A stretch of 64,000 bases of DNA from Serinibacter salmoneus (GCF_002563925.1 NZ_PDJD01000001.1:2858973-2922972), one strand, 5' to 3'; positions 34,524-43,432 are shown, counted from the first letter of the stretch. Numbers and translations: made by a program. The notes: generated by a model from the sequence alone, not told the origin.

Positions 34524-35855
34524 ATGACCCAGACCACCGCCCGCCGCCGCACCCTGAGCGTGCTCGGCACCGCCACCGCCCTGGCTCTCACGCTCGCCGC
34601 GTGCAGCACCGGTACCGACTCCGCCGACACCGAGACCTCCGCCGAGGAGACCTCCGAGGAGGACCACGACCACGAGGGCGAGGAGCACGAGGAGGAGACG
34701 GACGCGGCCGCCGGCGCGACCGAGCAGTCCGCCCCCACGCCCCGCCTCGTCGTCACCTACGACGGCGGTGTCCAGGTGCTGGACGCCAACAGCCTCGAGG
34801 TGATCGAGGACTTCCCGCTGGACGGCTTCAACCGCGTCAACCCGGTCGGGGACGGTCGCCACGTGGCGCTGTCCACCCAGGGTGGCTTCGCCGTCGTGGA
34901 CGCCGGGACCTGGAGCCAGGCCCACGGGGACCACTTCCACTACTACACCGCCGACCCGGCGCTGAGCGACGTGATCATCGAGGCCGAGACGCCCGGCCAC
35001 GTGGTGCCCCACGACGACCTCACCGCGATCTGGGACGACGCAACCGGCCACGTGACCGTGGTGGAGACCGGCGAGTGGACCGAGATGGTCGAGCACGAGC
35101 ACGTCCACGCGATCCGCGAGTGGACCGCCCCCGAGGCGCACCACGGCGTGGCCGTGGCCACCGAGGAGGGCAACCTCCTGGTCACCATCGGCGACTCCGA
35201 GTCCCGCACCGGCGCCATGATCCTGGACGAGAACGACGAGGTCATCGTCTCCTCCGAGGAGTGCCCCGGGGTGCACGGCGAGACCGCGTTCGAGAACGCC
35301 GGCGGCGAGGTGCTCTTCGCCGTCGGGTGCGACGACGGCGTGCTGGTCTTCCACGGCGACCACGTCCACAAGCTGACCGCCGAGCAGACGGCCCGCACCG
35401 GCAACCTGTTCTCCGCCGAGGGCAGCGACGTGGTCCTGGGCGACTTCCGGGTGGACCCCGAGGGCGGCCTGGGCATGGGGGAGGTCGCGGTGATCAACAC
35501 CAGCGAGGAGACCATCACCGCCGTGGACCCGTTCGACGGCAGCGGCGCGCTGTACACCTTCCGCGACCTGGCGCGCGGCGACGACGGCGAGCTGCTGGTG
35601 CTGGGCACCGACGGCACGCTGCGCGTGCTGGACGAGTCCGGCGCCCTGACCACCACCATCGACGTGGTCGGTGAGTGGGACATCCCCGAGGAGTGGCAGA
35701 CCGCTCACCCGGCGGTGAAGGTCCTGAACGGCATGGCCTACGTCACCGAGCCCGCCACGGGCACCATCCACATCGTCGACTACGTCGGCGGCGAGGTGTG
35801 GAAGTCGGTCGAGGTCGGCACCGCGGTCAACGAGCTCGCCGGCGTCACCGGCTGA
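34524..35855 (+). CDS. AztD-like zinc-binding lipoprotein
   Basis: Surface lipoprotein of 443 aa. Lipobox LAAC (cysteine near residue 27) precedes an acidic, His-containing linker (EEDHDHEGEEHEEE) that should bind zinc. The rest is a beta-propeller-like repeat protein with His clusters (HGDHFHYY, EHEHVHAIREW, HGDHVHKL). This is the pattern of AztD, the periplasmic zinc chaperone that loads AztC of a zinc ABC transporter. The transporter genes are not adjacent. It follows the COG0523-like gene by 60 bp on the same strand and is probably co-induced by zinc starvation. Confidence 0.82.
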   Translation: MTQTTARRRTLSVLGTATALALTLAACSTGTDSADTETSAEETSEEDHDHEGEEHEEETDAAAGATEQSAPTPRLVVTYDGGVQVLDANSLEVIEDFPLDGFNRVNPVGDGRHVALSTQGGFAVVDAGTWSQAHGDHFHYYTADPALSDVIIEAETPGHVVPHDDLTAIWDDATGHVTVVETGEWTEMVEHEHVHAIREWTAPEAHHGVAVATEEGNLLVTIGDSESRTGAMILDENDEVIVSSEECPGVHGETAFENAGGEVLFAVGCDDGVLVFHGDHVHKLTAEQTARTGNLFSAEGSDVVLGDFRVDPEGGLGMGEVAVINTSEETITAVDPFDGSGALYTFRDLARGDDGELLVLGTDGTLRVLDESGALTTTIDVVGEWDIPEEWQTAHPAVKVLNGMAYVTEPATGTIHIVDYVGGEVWKSVEVGTAVNELAGVTG

Positions 35856-35879
35856 TCACAGCACCACACTGACAGCAAG

Positions 35880-35921
35880 CGGCCGTGGGCCCGGGCGGGA
35901 CTCCGCCCGGGCCCACGGCCG
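35880..35921. terminator. Bidirectional terminator
   Basis: A 19-bp perfect stem (35880-35898 with 35903-35921, loop GACT) lies between the AztD-like gene and the convergent end of the toxin/immunity operon. The rest of the 140-bp gap shows nothing. Confidence 0.9.
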
Positions 35922-35995
35922 TTCTCGGTGGTGCAGTCCTGGCGCCGAGGTCCCCGGGGCCGGACTCCTGCAGGCCGTTCCCGATCGTGCCGGGG

Positions 35996-36613
35996 TCAGG
36001 CGGCGGTGGCGCTGGCGCTCATCAGCGCGGCGTGGATGACATCGGGGTGGGTGTCCAGAGCCCCGACCGGGTAGTTGCGGTACTGCTGCATCGGCAGGCC
36101 GTCGAACACGAGCCGGTCCAGCGCCACCGGGTAGGGCGCGTACTGCTGCAGTCCTCGGGAGCCGGGACCCTCCACGCCGATCGGCTCGCGCAGGGAGATG
36201 CTCAGGCCGGCGGCGGGATGGCTCGACTGCGGCCGGTAGTGGCTGGCCAGGAGGAAGACGTTGGCCGCCTCACTGGCGAACGTCACCGTGTCCCCCTCGA
36301 TCCGTACCGCCCACGTGCTGGGCGTGCGGGCCGGCCGTGCGAGCAGCCAGATCCCGAGCACCAGTACCGCCAGGCCGACCGCTACCGTCAGGCCCGCGCC
36401 GACCATCACGCCAGCGCCAGCGGCGGGGAGACCACCGGTGCCGTATCCGATGAGGGCGAAGATCCCGAAGAAGAGCACGCTCCCTGCGCTGAACATGGCA
36501 CCGAGGACGGTGGCGAGGACACCCCAGAGCTTGCGGTTCTGCTTCGCCTTCGCCTGGCGCCAGCGTTGCGCCTCCGGCGTGTACCCGACCACGAGCGCGC
36601 CGTCTCCGGTCAC
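35996..36613 (-). CDS. Small membrane protein at the end of the toxin/immunity operon
   Basis: 205 aa, function unknown. Two adjacent hydrophobic segments (about 28-52 and 62-85) are followed by a soluble C-terminal domain of about 115 aa containing TWAVRIEGDTVTFASEAANVF, which recalls a PH-like or YcxB-like fold. GTG 36613 overlaps the stop of the upstream immunity-like gene (GTGA), so the two are coupled. Membrane proteins of this kind end several polymorphic-toxin operons; whether it protects the cell is not known. Confidence 0.7.
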   Translation of the reverse strand: MTGDGALVVGYTPEAQRWRQAKAKQNRKLWGVLATVLGAMFSAGSVLFFGIFALIGYGTGGLPAAGAGVMVGAGLTVAVGLAVLVLGIWLLARPARTPSTWAVRIEGDTVTFASEAANVFLLASHYRPQSSHPAAGLSISLREPIGVEGPGSRGLQQYAPYPVALDRLVFDGLPMQQYRNYPVGALDTHPDVIHAALMSASATAA

Positions 36614-37278
36614 AGGAACGTCCCGGCGAGTTCGTTCAGGTCCAGGAACTCGTGAAGGGCCACCGCTTGGCGCTCCACGTCCCAGTCCGCGGGGAGTGCC
36701 ACGCTCGTGCCGCCGGCGACCTGGCTGAGGGTCACGTGAGCGGGGGCCTTCGTCGGCTCGGCGACCTCCTGGGCGTACCAGGTGTACTGACCCACGGGGA
36801 GGCTCCGGTAGCGGCGAGCGAGTCGTGCGTCGAGCTCCCGTGTGGTGACCACAGTGATGAGCGGTTCCCAGACCTCGCGCAACGAGTCGACGACGGCGCC
36901 CAGCAGGCCTGGCGCCACCGGTTTCCCGGGCCGGGGCATAAGCGTCATCTCGACGCATTGATTCACCGGGTACTCGGGCGGATCAGCTCGTCCGCCGAGC
37001 ACCATCACGTGCGCGCGCAGGTTCTCACTGCCGCCGGAGACGTTGAGGGTACGGGCCTCATCCATGGGCTGTTCGCCACCGGGCCCGAGCTCCGGCTTGC
37101 TGAACATCGAGGCTTTGTGCTCGAGCGACCCCTCCCACACTGGCCCCGCAGGTACCTTCCACCGCTCCACCGGGAGCACCTCTCGCCACCGTGCGAGCAG
37201 CGCGTCAGCAGCGTCAGCAAGATCGGGCTCCGCCAGTGGATTCCGGTTCCACCATGCACGAACACTCAACTCACTCAT
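36610..37278 (-). CDS. Imm52-like immunity protein, diverged copy
   Basis: 222 aa. It shows the same order of landmarks as the three tandem copies upstream: VVDSLREVWEP matching VVGAVVRAWGP, and GGTSVALPADWDVERQAVA matching GGVLLSVPDEWHHEQVAAA. An N-terminal Trp-rich helix (AWWNRNPLAEP) is different. Imm52 proteins neutralise Tox-REase-5 nuclease toxins, and such a toxin is encoded at 39446-41521. GAGAGGG stands 9 nt before the ATG at 37278; ATG 37284 or GTG 37296 are alternatives. Codon use here follows the host, unlike the three tandem copies. Confidence 0.6.
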   Translation of the reverse strand: MSELSVRAWWNRNPLAEPDLADAADALLARWREVLPVERWKVPAGPVWEGSLEHKASMFSKPELGPGGEQPMDEARTLNVSGGSENLRAHVMVLGGRADPPEYPVNQCVEMTLMPRPGKPVAPGLLGAVVDSLREVWEPLITVVTTRELDARLARRYRSLPVGQYTWYAQEVAEPTKAPAHVTLSQVAGGTSVALPADWDVERQAVALHEFLDLNELAGTFL

Positions 37279-37310
37279 CGTCATCGTCCCTCTCACGTCC
37301 CATCACCTTC

Positions 37311-38003
37311 TCAGTGCGGGAGTTCATCCCACCCGTTCAACTCACGCGTGCGAGCCATCGCCGCCGCCACCTGCTCGTGATGCCACTCATCCGGCACCGA
37401 CAACAACACACCACCCCACACACGCGAGACACCAACACCACGCGCCACCTCACCCACCGACACCACACCATCGGCCAACCACAACCGATACCCACCCACC
37501 ACCTGCCAATTGCCCCGCTGTTCAGCAAGCGCAACCGGCAACGTGGAAGCCGACACCATCGCCGGCCCCCACGCCCTCACAACCGCCCCCACCACACCAT
37601 CCACCCCACCCGAGGACACATCCCCCACCCGACGCTGGCGCACACTCAACGACACCACGTGCTCCGGCAACCGCACCCCGACATCATCCGACCCAGCGGC
37701 CACAGACAAATGCACCGAAAAGCGGTCCCCCTTCGCCGCCACACCGAAGGTAAAACCCTCCGCCCACAACGGCACACCCCGATCCGCCGCGACATGAGAC
37801 CGCACCAGATCCTCACGCTCATCCGCATCACCCGGCCACGCCACCCCGGCCCCCAGGTCACGCCACCCGCTCACGCCCAGGGCCTCACCCACACCCCGCG
37901 CACAAGCATCCGTCGCCTCAGCAACCCACCCCGCAGACTCCCCCACCCGCACACACACCACATTCACGTCGATCTCGGATTCAGTGAACACATTGCTCAC
38001 CAC
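37311..38003 (-). CDS. Tandem immunity-like protein, copy 1
   Basis: 230 aa. Shares long identical stretches with copies 2 and 3 (CVRVGESAGWVAEATDAC near the start; SVPDEWHHEQVAAAMARTRE near the end). It is the most divergent of the three in the middle: residues about 41-90 differ (GWRDLGAGVAWPGDADERED) and SVRQRRVG replaces TVWPGRVG. The landmark VVRAWGPAMV and overall order fit Imm52-type immunity proteins. No signal peptide or membrane span. Codons often end in T or G (GGT, GTG), unlike most of the window. Confidence 0.65.
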   Translation of the reverse strand: MVSNVFTESEIDVNVVCVRVGESAGWVAEATDACARGVGEALGVSGWRDLGAGVAWPGDADEREDLVRSHVAADRGVPLWAEGFTFGVAAKGDRFSVHLSVAAGSDDVGVRLPEHVVSLSVRQRRVGDVSSGGVDGVVGAVVRAWGPAMVSASTLPVALAEQRGNWQVVGGYRLWLADGVVSVGEVARGVGVSRVWGGVLLSVPDEWHHEQVAAAMARTRELNGWDELPH

Positions 38004-38027
38004 GCACCCCCTGCCCCAGCCACGACC

Positions 38028-38720
38028 TCAATGCGGGAGTTCATCCCACCCGTTCAACTCACGCGTGCGAGCCATCGCCGCCGCCACCTGCTCGTGATGC
38101 CACTCATCCGGCACCGACAACAACACACCACCCCACACACGCGAGACACCAACACCACGCGCCACCTCACCCACCGACACCACACCATCGGCCAACCACA
38201 ACCGATACCCCGCCGAGATCTTCCAGTTTCCACGCCGAGCAACCTGACTCACCTCAACGGTGCCCACCCGAACCATCGCCGGCCCCCACGCCCTCACAAC
38301 CGCCCCCACCACACCATCCACCTCACCCGAGGACACATCCCCCACCCGCCCCGGCCACACCGTCAACGACACCCGATGCTCCGGCAACCGCACCCCGACA
38401 TCATCCGACCCAGCGGCCACAGACAGTTCCACAATGAAACGGTCACCCTTCGCCATCAGGCTGAGGCTGTATCCCGCTACCCACAACGGCTCACCCTGAT
38501 CCGTCACCACCTCGGAGCGCACCAGATCCCCACGCTCATCCGCATCACCAGGCCACGGTGAATCCGAACCCGAATGCACCCACCCGCCCACGCCCAGGGC
38601 CTCACCCACACCCCGCGCACAAGCATCCGTCGCCTCAGCAACCCACCCCGCAGACTCCCCCACCCGCACACACACCACATTCACGTCGATCTCGGATTCA
38701 GTGAACACATTGCTCACCAC
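38028..38720 (-). CDS. Tandem immunity-like protein, copy 2
   Basis: 230 aa. Its first ~40 residues equal copy 1, while residues about 41-145 equal copy 3 with very few changes, so it is a mosaic of its neighbours. The short segment after VVRAWGPAM (VRVGTVEVSQVARRGNW) is unique. The C-terminal ~60 residues are shared by all three. Start codon, 24-bp spacer and flanks are the same as for copy 1. Confidence 0.65.
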   Translation of the reverse strand: MVSNVFTESEIDVNVVCVRVGESAGWVAEATDACARGVGEALGVGGWVHSGSDSPWPGDADERGDLVRSEVVTDQGEPLWVAGYSLSLMAKGDRFIVELSVAAGSDDVGVRLPEHRVSLTVWPGRVGDVSSGEVDGVVGAVVRAWGPAMVRVGTVEVSQVARRGNWKISAGYRLWLADGVVSVGEVARGVGVSRVWGGVLLSVPDEWHHEQVAAAMARTRELNGWDELPH

Positions 38721-38744
38721 GCACCCCCTGCCCCAGCCACGACC

Positions 38745-39434
38745 TCAATGCGGGAGTTCATCCCACCCGTTCAACTCACGCGTGCGAGCCATCGCCGCCG
38801 CCACCTGCTCGTGATGCCACTCATCCGGCACCGACAACAACACCCCACCCCACACACGCGAGACACCAACACCACGCGCCACCTCACCCACCGACACCAC
38901 ACCATCGGCCAACCACAACCGATACCCACCCACCACCTGCCAACCACCCCGACGCTCCATACGCTTCACCGGCGACGTGGAAGCCGACACCATCGCCGGC
39001 CCCCACGCCCTCACAACCGCCCCCACCACACCATCCACCTCACCCGAGGACACATCCCCCACCCGCCCCGGCCACACCGTCAACGACACCCGATGCTCCG
39101 GCAACCGCACCCCGACATCATCCGACCCAGCGGCCACAGACAGTTCCACAATGAAACGGTCACCCTTCGCCATCAGGCTGAGGCTGTATCCCGCTGCCCA
39201 CAACGGCTCACCCTGATCCGTCACCACCTCGGAGCGCACCAGATCCCCACGCTCATCCGCATCACCAGGCCACGGTGAATCCGAACCCGAATGCACCCAC
39301 CCGCCCACGCCCAGGGCCTCACCCACACCCCGCGCACAAGCATCCGTCGCCTCAGCAACCCACCCCGCAGACTCCCCCACCCGCACGCACACCGCATTCA
39401 CAATGAACTTGGACTCAGTCAACACAGATGTCAC
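38745..39434 (-). CDS. Tandem immunity-like protein, copy 3
   Basis: 229 aa, first of the array and 11 bp after the toxin gene, so the likely cognate antidote. The N-terminus differs from the other copies (TSVLTESKFIVNAV); residues 41-145 match copy 2; the variable patch after AWGPAMV is its own (STSPVKRMERRGGW). The N-terminal change may have arisen when the gene joined the toxin. Confidence 0.7.
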   Translation of the reverse strand: MTSVLTESKFIVNAVCVRVGESAGWVAEATDACARGVGEALGVGGWVHSGSDSPWPGDADERGDLVRSEVVTDQGEPLWAAGYSLSLMAKGDRFIVELSVAAGSDDVGVRLPEHRVSLTVWPGRVGDVSSGEVDGVVGAVVRAWGPAMVSASTSPVKRMERRGGWQVVGGYRLWLADGVVSVGEVARGVGVSRVWGGVLLSVPDEWHHEQVAAAMARTRELNGWDELPH

Positions 39435-39445
39435 AGCACTATCCC

Positions 39446-41521
39446 CTAGTCCTCTGGCGTCCAGATCACGTCAATTCCAGGCACGTCTCGGTCTTCGAGC
39501 AGCGCACGAATTGCCTGCGCACCGCCGGGAGTCGAGACGTGCCACTCCAGCCTCGCACCCGGCGGCAGTGCGGCCAACTGTCGCCACGCTTCGTCCACGA
39601 GCTCTTTGCGACGTGTGGATGCCCACGTCGAGTGTGGGCTCACCAGGTCGGCGTGGTTGCGCTTCGCATCCATGAACACCTCCACCGGGGGGTGCCCACG
39701 CCAGACATGTCCATCGAAGTTGACGGCGCCTCGGTGCCCCACGACCCGGTACTCCGGGAGGGCACCGTCCGGGGTGCGTGCCCACCCGGACACCTGCGAC
39801 TGGTACTCCATCCACGCCGAGGACCGCGAGTGGTTGACGTGCACGATGCCCGCCGAGTCGCCCTTGGCGAACGAGACCGGCGGCGTGTGAGGCGGATGAT
39901 CCCCGGGCAATGACACATCCCCCGAGGCATACTCCGCCACCCGTTGGTCACCCACCTGCCGTTGGAAGGCCACTTCGTGCGCCTCGGCACGCTGACGGTC
40001 CGTGAGCTCGAACCCCGACCCCGGGTTGCGCGCCACGAAGACCTCATCGACCGAGTCCCACTTGAGTACCCACCCGCCCGAGACGCTCATCCCCCGCAGC
40101 GGCTCACCGGTCCGCGGGTCGATCGGCACGCCGTCCATGTTGCGCGGCGCATTCGCCCACACCTCAGCCCGAAGACCCGACCGCGCGGCCCCGGTCGGCG
40201 GGTTCGGCGCGCTCGAGGAGTTGCTGATCCGGCCGGGTGGGTCCGGCCTCGGCTCAACACCTCCTAGGCGCACCACGCTCGGCGAGTCCGCGCGCCCCGG
40301 TACGTCAGCCAGCCGCACCACGTTGCGCAGGTCGAGCGTTCCCTGCACCTGCCTCAACCGCGCCATGCTGGGCAGCTCGCGGACGGCCCGGGCGTCCCAC
40401 GTCCCCCGCCCACCTACCGGTCCGGGGCTCCCGGGCACCGCAGCGCCCCGCAAACTGGGCGCACGCCCCAGCGTTGCGACCCTACCGCCCGCCGTGAGGC
40501 TCAGCGCCAAGCCCAGGCCGATCTCGGTCCCGGCGATGAGCGGATCCTCCCGCCACGTGTACCAGCCGTCCCCGCCGGCCACATGCTCCTGATAGTCGAA
40601 TCCGACGGCGGACGTGACACTGGAGACCGCCAGCACCCGTTGCTGTTCGCGCCAGTCCCGAAAGCCCTGCGTCCCGACCTGTGGCACCACCGCCAGAGCC
40701 GCGGTGGACGCCCTTGCCACCGCGCCGTCCCAGAGCCACTTCCAGGCTGCGCCGGCGCTGCTCCCACTGCCCCACTGACCGGTCACCGGGTCGAAGCCGA
40801 GAAGCATCGCTGCGCCGGAGACCCGATTGTTCACGGCAGTGTCGAGCCGCTCGCCGACGTCGAGGTCCTCCGCCACGGGGTTTCCCCACGGCTGCGCTTG
40901 CGACAGGATCGAGGCCGCACCCTCACCCACGGCCCAGGGTGATCCCAGACCCGGCAATGCCGAATCCGGTCGCAGCGCTCTTCCCAGGACATTGGCACAC
41001 GCGGCAGCGGCCTCACTCAGGCGGGAGATGATCGTGGCATAGGCGCCGAGCAGTTCCTGATTCCGCTCCACAGCGGGCCCGTACTGGTACCACGGGACGT
41101 CCGGGCCTCGGGTGTGCGACCCGGCCGAGATCCCTTGCATCTCGAAGGTGTCCTCGTACCCCTGGAGCGCGCGGTGCCGGAACAGCGCCGCACTGAGCTC
41201 CACCACCGAGAGCCGCACCGCGCAGTCCCTCATCACCTCGGCGTACTCCTCGAGAGCCGCTGCTGCCAGCCCGAGGCCGGTGCCGGCGATCTCGGCGCGC
41301 TCGACCGCGGGCGCCATCGCCGTGTACACGGACTCCTGCTCGGGAGCACGGTAGTGCGCGCTCAACCCACGCCAGCGCGAGGCCACGTCGTCGACACCAT
41401 CCCGCAGGCCCACCGCGATCGAGGCCAACTGAGTCGCGGACTCCTCCACCTCGTTCGGCCTGAGGTCACCGCTGCGTACCACGAAGGCCGACGGGTCGAT
41501 CAGGTCGGCATCCGTTCCCAT
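39446..41521 (-). CDS. Type VII-secreted polymorphic toxin with Tox-REase-5-type nuclease tip
   Basis: 691 aa. The N-terminal ~200 residues are helical and WXG/LXG-like (SRWRGLSAHYRAPEQESVYT), a secretion-recognition module. The middle is Gly/Pro-rich. The last ~110 residues form a PD-(D/E)XK nuclease: YQSQVSGW, VNFDGHVW (~603), VEVFMDAKRN (~615), then helices to the end. This order fits Tox-REase-5. It probably kills competing cells by cutting nucleic acid. Its ATG shares a base with the stop of the DUF6507-like gene (TGATG). The immunity array follows directly. Confidence 0.8.
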   Translation of the reverse strand: MGTDADLIDPSAFVVRSGDLRPNEVEESATQLASIAVGLRDGVDDVASRWRGLSAHYRAPEQESVYTAMAPAVERAEIAGTGLGLAAAALEEYAEVMRDCAVRLSVVELSAALFRHRALQGYEDTFEMQGISAGSHTRGPDVPWYQYGPAVERNQELLGAYATIISRLSEAAAACANVLGRALRPDSALPGLGSPWAVGEGAASILSQAQPWGNPVAEDLDVGERLDTAVNNRVSGAAMLLGFDPVTGQWGSGSSAGAAWKWLWDGAVARASTAALAVVPQVGTQGFRDWREQQRVLAVSSVTSAVGFDYQEHVAGGDGWYTWREDPLIAGTEIGLGLALSLTAGGRVATLGRAPSLRGAAVPGSPGPVGGRGTWDARAVRELPSMARLRQVQGTLDLRNVVRLADVPGRADSPSVVRLGGVEPRPDPPGRISNSSSAPNPPTGAARSGLRAEVWANAPRNMDGVPIDPRTGEPLRGMSVSGGWVLKWDSVDEVFVARNPGSGFELTDRQRAEAHEVAFQRQVGDQRVAEYASGDVSLPGDHPPHTPPVSFAKGDSAGIVHVNHSRSSAWMEYQSQVSGWARTPDGALPEYRVVGHRGAVNFDGHVWRGHPPVEVFMDAKRNHADLVSPHSTWASTRRKELVDEAWRQLAALPPGARLEWHVSTPGGAQAIRALLEDRDVPGIDVIWTPED

Positions 41522-41892
41522 CAGCCCGCCTCGATGTACCCGCGGGTGAGGAAGTAGCTCAAGTCACCGGAGTCCGCCGCGCGGCTCATCTCTCCCTGGC
41601 ACTCAGCCGCCATATCGAGCTGACCCTGCTGATAGGCGGTGGTCGCGGAGTACACACCCACTCTGCCGGCGTTGATGCGCCCCATCACGGCGAGCACCGT
41701 GTCCTCGAGGTCGAGCAGCAAGGACCCCATCGCGTCATGCACGGCCTGCGTCACCGGTGCACCGGACTGCACGCCCGCATGCACTGCCACCAGCCGCTCT
41801 GGGGTGGCGTGGCCGGTGAGGTCCTCCTGCGCCGCACCCACCGACTCGAGCACTGCCTGCACGCCCTCGGGCGCGATCTGCCAACTCGTCAC
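41521..41892 (-). CDS. DUF6507-like, ESX-associated helical protein
   Basis: 123 aa. Opens with TSWQIAPEGVQAVLESVGAA, the signature of DUF6507 proteins, then helices (LDLEDTVLAVMGRINAGRVG). Proteins of this size and fold accompany actinobacterial LXG/WXG toxins and may pair with them for secretion. GTG 41892 follows GAGAGAGG. Coupled to the toxin gene by TGATG. Confidence 0.72.
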   Translation of the reverse strand: MTSWQIAPEGVQAVLESVGAAQEDLTGHATPERLVAVHAGVQSGAPVTQAVHDAMGSLLLDLEDTVLAVMGRINAGRVGVYSATTAYQQGQLDMAAECQGEMSRAADSGDLSYFLTRGYIEAG

Positions 41893-41893
41893 G

Positions 41894-42232
41894 TCACAAC
41901 CTCTCTCGTACGTCTCCGCCGGCGGCTCGCGCCACCCGCTGGGCGCAGGCACGCCCCGCGTCCAGCCGCGACCAGGGAACGGTGGCCTCCGTCCATACCG
42001 ATCCCGATTCCGGAGCGACGGCCAGCGCCCGCTCCGCCTGGTCCACATCCCGCAGCACCCGACCCGTGAAGAGGCGCAGCACCACCACCCCGAGCGTGTC
42101 GACCACCGCGAGGGAGCGATCCGGCATCCTGTGCACGGCGTTGGCCGCGATCGGATTCCACTCCCGCACCACCCGTTCGACCACGCCGAGCGCGATCGGC
42201 TCCCGCGTGAGGATCACCAGCTCGTGCGGCAT
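41894..42232 (-). CDS. Small protein of the secretion/toxin operon, 112 aa
   Basis: Not recognised. Soluble alpha/beta protein (HELVILTREPIALGVVERVV, SLAVVDTLGVVVLRLFTGRV). The ATG at 42232 has GAGGAG upstream and lies 19 bp inside the end of the DUF6177-like gene, so the two are coupled. It may be a chaperone for the toxin, given its place between an ESX-associated gene and the DUF6507-like gene; this is inference. Confidence 0.7.
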   Translation of the reverse strand: MPHELVILTREPIALGVVERVVREWNPIAANAVHRMPDRSLAVVDTLGVVVLRLFTGRVLRDVDQAERALAVAPESGSVWTEATVPWSRLDAGRACAQRVARAAGGDVRERL

Positions 42233-43362
42233 CGCAACTCCTCGAGAGTGAGATCGAGCTCCCCGCCCCACACATCTGGCGCGTCCATGCCCGGCGGCAC
42301 ATGGGCCGGGCCCGTGGTCACAGCAGAGGCAGCGCCAGGTTCAGGGGCAGGCCCGGTCTCCTGCCGCCGGAGCCATCGCCTCAGGAGCGAGGGTGCGCGC
42401 CGTCGTCCCAGCACCGTGACCTCCGGCTGCGCCGCTGCGGCCTGAGGATCCAGGCCCCCGTCGCTGACGGCCGTGGGTCCGAGCAGCGAGCCGAGCATCG
42501 CCTCACGCGGTTGGTACCCGGCGAAGCGGCCGATGGAACCGCACCGTTCATCCAGGCGTCCCAACGCCACCGATGCCGACACCACCCGGTGCGATGCCGT
42601 GAGAGCGGTGAGCACCTCCGCCACGTGGGGATCGGCGGCCAGGACCTCAGGCCCCTGACGGGCGAGCGCCACACGTGCCTCGTCCCGGATCGGGATCCAC
42701 GCCTCCGCGTACTCCGCGACCCCCGTCGCCGTGCGCGCCCCCATGACCTGTGCGGCGCTCTGCCCCTCCCCCAGGATCAGATGCGGGCGCGCGATGGGCA
42801 TCTGTTCCCGGATGGAGGCCGTGAGCGCGGGGGCGCTCCACGGCTGGGCGACGGGCTCGGTGACATCCCACAGCAGAGGTCGCCCGGCACCGAACAACCG
42901 CAGGAGATCCTCGACCACCGCACCGAGCACTGTGCCGGCCTCCGCGCGGTGCTCCAGGTGGACCCGCACCAGGTAGGCGGGCATCCGCTGAGCGAACAAC
43001 GGCGGATCCACCAGGTCCGGATGCGACTCGATCGCCTCATCTGGCTCCAGGTGGTCGAACACACTCCCCAGCACGTCATCGACAGTGTCCAGGAGGGTGC
43101 ACTGGAGGGCGTCCCACTGCGCGATCCCCACGGCCACCCATCGGCCACCAGCGGCACGCAGGGCCGCGACCACGAAGGCGGAGACGTGGGCACCGACCTC
43201 CGTCAGGAGAATCGGACGGACCCCGTGCGCCACGGACTGTGCGATGAAGCTCTGCAGCGGCGCCGTGAGGGTCACGCGCCAGGAGGTGGTGCGGTACTCA
43301 CTGAAGGGCACGCCGCGGGGCGTGGCACCTCCGTGCTCTTCGCCGAACTCTGGTATGTGCAC
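42214..43362 (-). CDS. DUF6177-like type VII secretion-associated protein
   Basis: 382 aa, soluble. The N-terminal half (LQSFIAQSVAHGVRPILLTE, GGRWVAVGIAQWDALQ) and the layout match DUF6177 proteins that accompany actinobacterial ESX clusters. A role in handling substrates or in membrane recruitment is suspected but not shown. First gene of the toxin operon; an 18-bp palindrome shared with the core ESX operon lies 71 bp before its ATG. Confidence 0.65.
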   Translation of the reverse strand: MHIPEFGEEHGGATPRGVPFSEYRTTSWRVTLTAPLQSFIAQSVAHGVRPILLTEVGAHVSAFVVAALRAAGGRWVAVGIAQWDALQCTLLDTVDDVLGSVFDHLEPDEAIESHPDLVDPPLFAQRMPAYLVRVHLEHRAEAGTVLGAVVEDLLRLFGAGRPLLWDVTEPVAQPWSAPALTASIREQMPIARPHLILGEGQSAAQVMGARTATGVAEYAEAWIPIRDEARVALARQGPEVLAADPHVAEVLTALTASHRVVSASVALGRLDERCGSIGRFAGYQPREAMLGSLLGPTAVSDGGLDPQAAAAQPEVTVLGRRRAPSLLRRWLRRQETGPAPEPGAASAVTTGPAHVPPGMDAPDVWGGELDLTLEELRCRTSW

Positions 43363-43432
43363 CCGCCGCCGTCCCCCCGTTGCTCCGCACCCCGCGCCTC
43401 AGGACGCTAACCCGGGGGTGCCGCCTCGGGCG

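Larger units (their letters stand above)
37311..39434 (-). repeat. Three-copy 717-bp tandem duplication
   Basis: Copies start or end at an exact 717-bp step (37311, 38028, 38745). Whole stretches, including the 24-bp spacers and the last ~180 bp of each gene, are identical or nearly so, separated by short divergent patches. The array differs in codon endings from the flanking genes. Confidence 0.95.

Noticed and set aside
37191-38561. Plus-strand ORF of 456 codons through the immunity array
   Set aside because: His/Pro/Thr-rich repeats are the complement of the tandem immunity genes, whose minus-strand frames have proper starts and stops at equal spacing.
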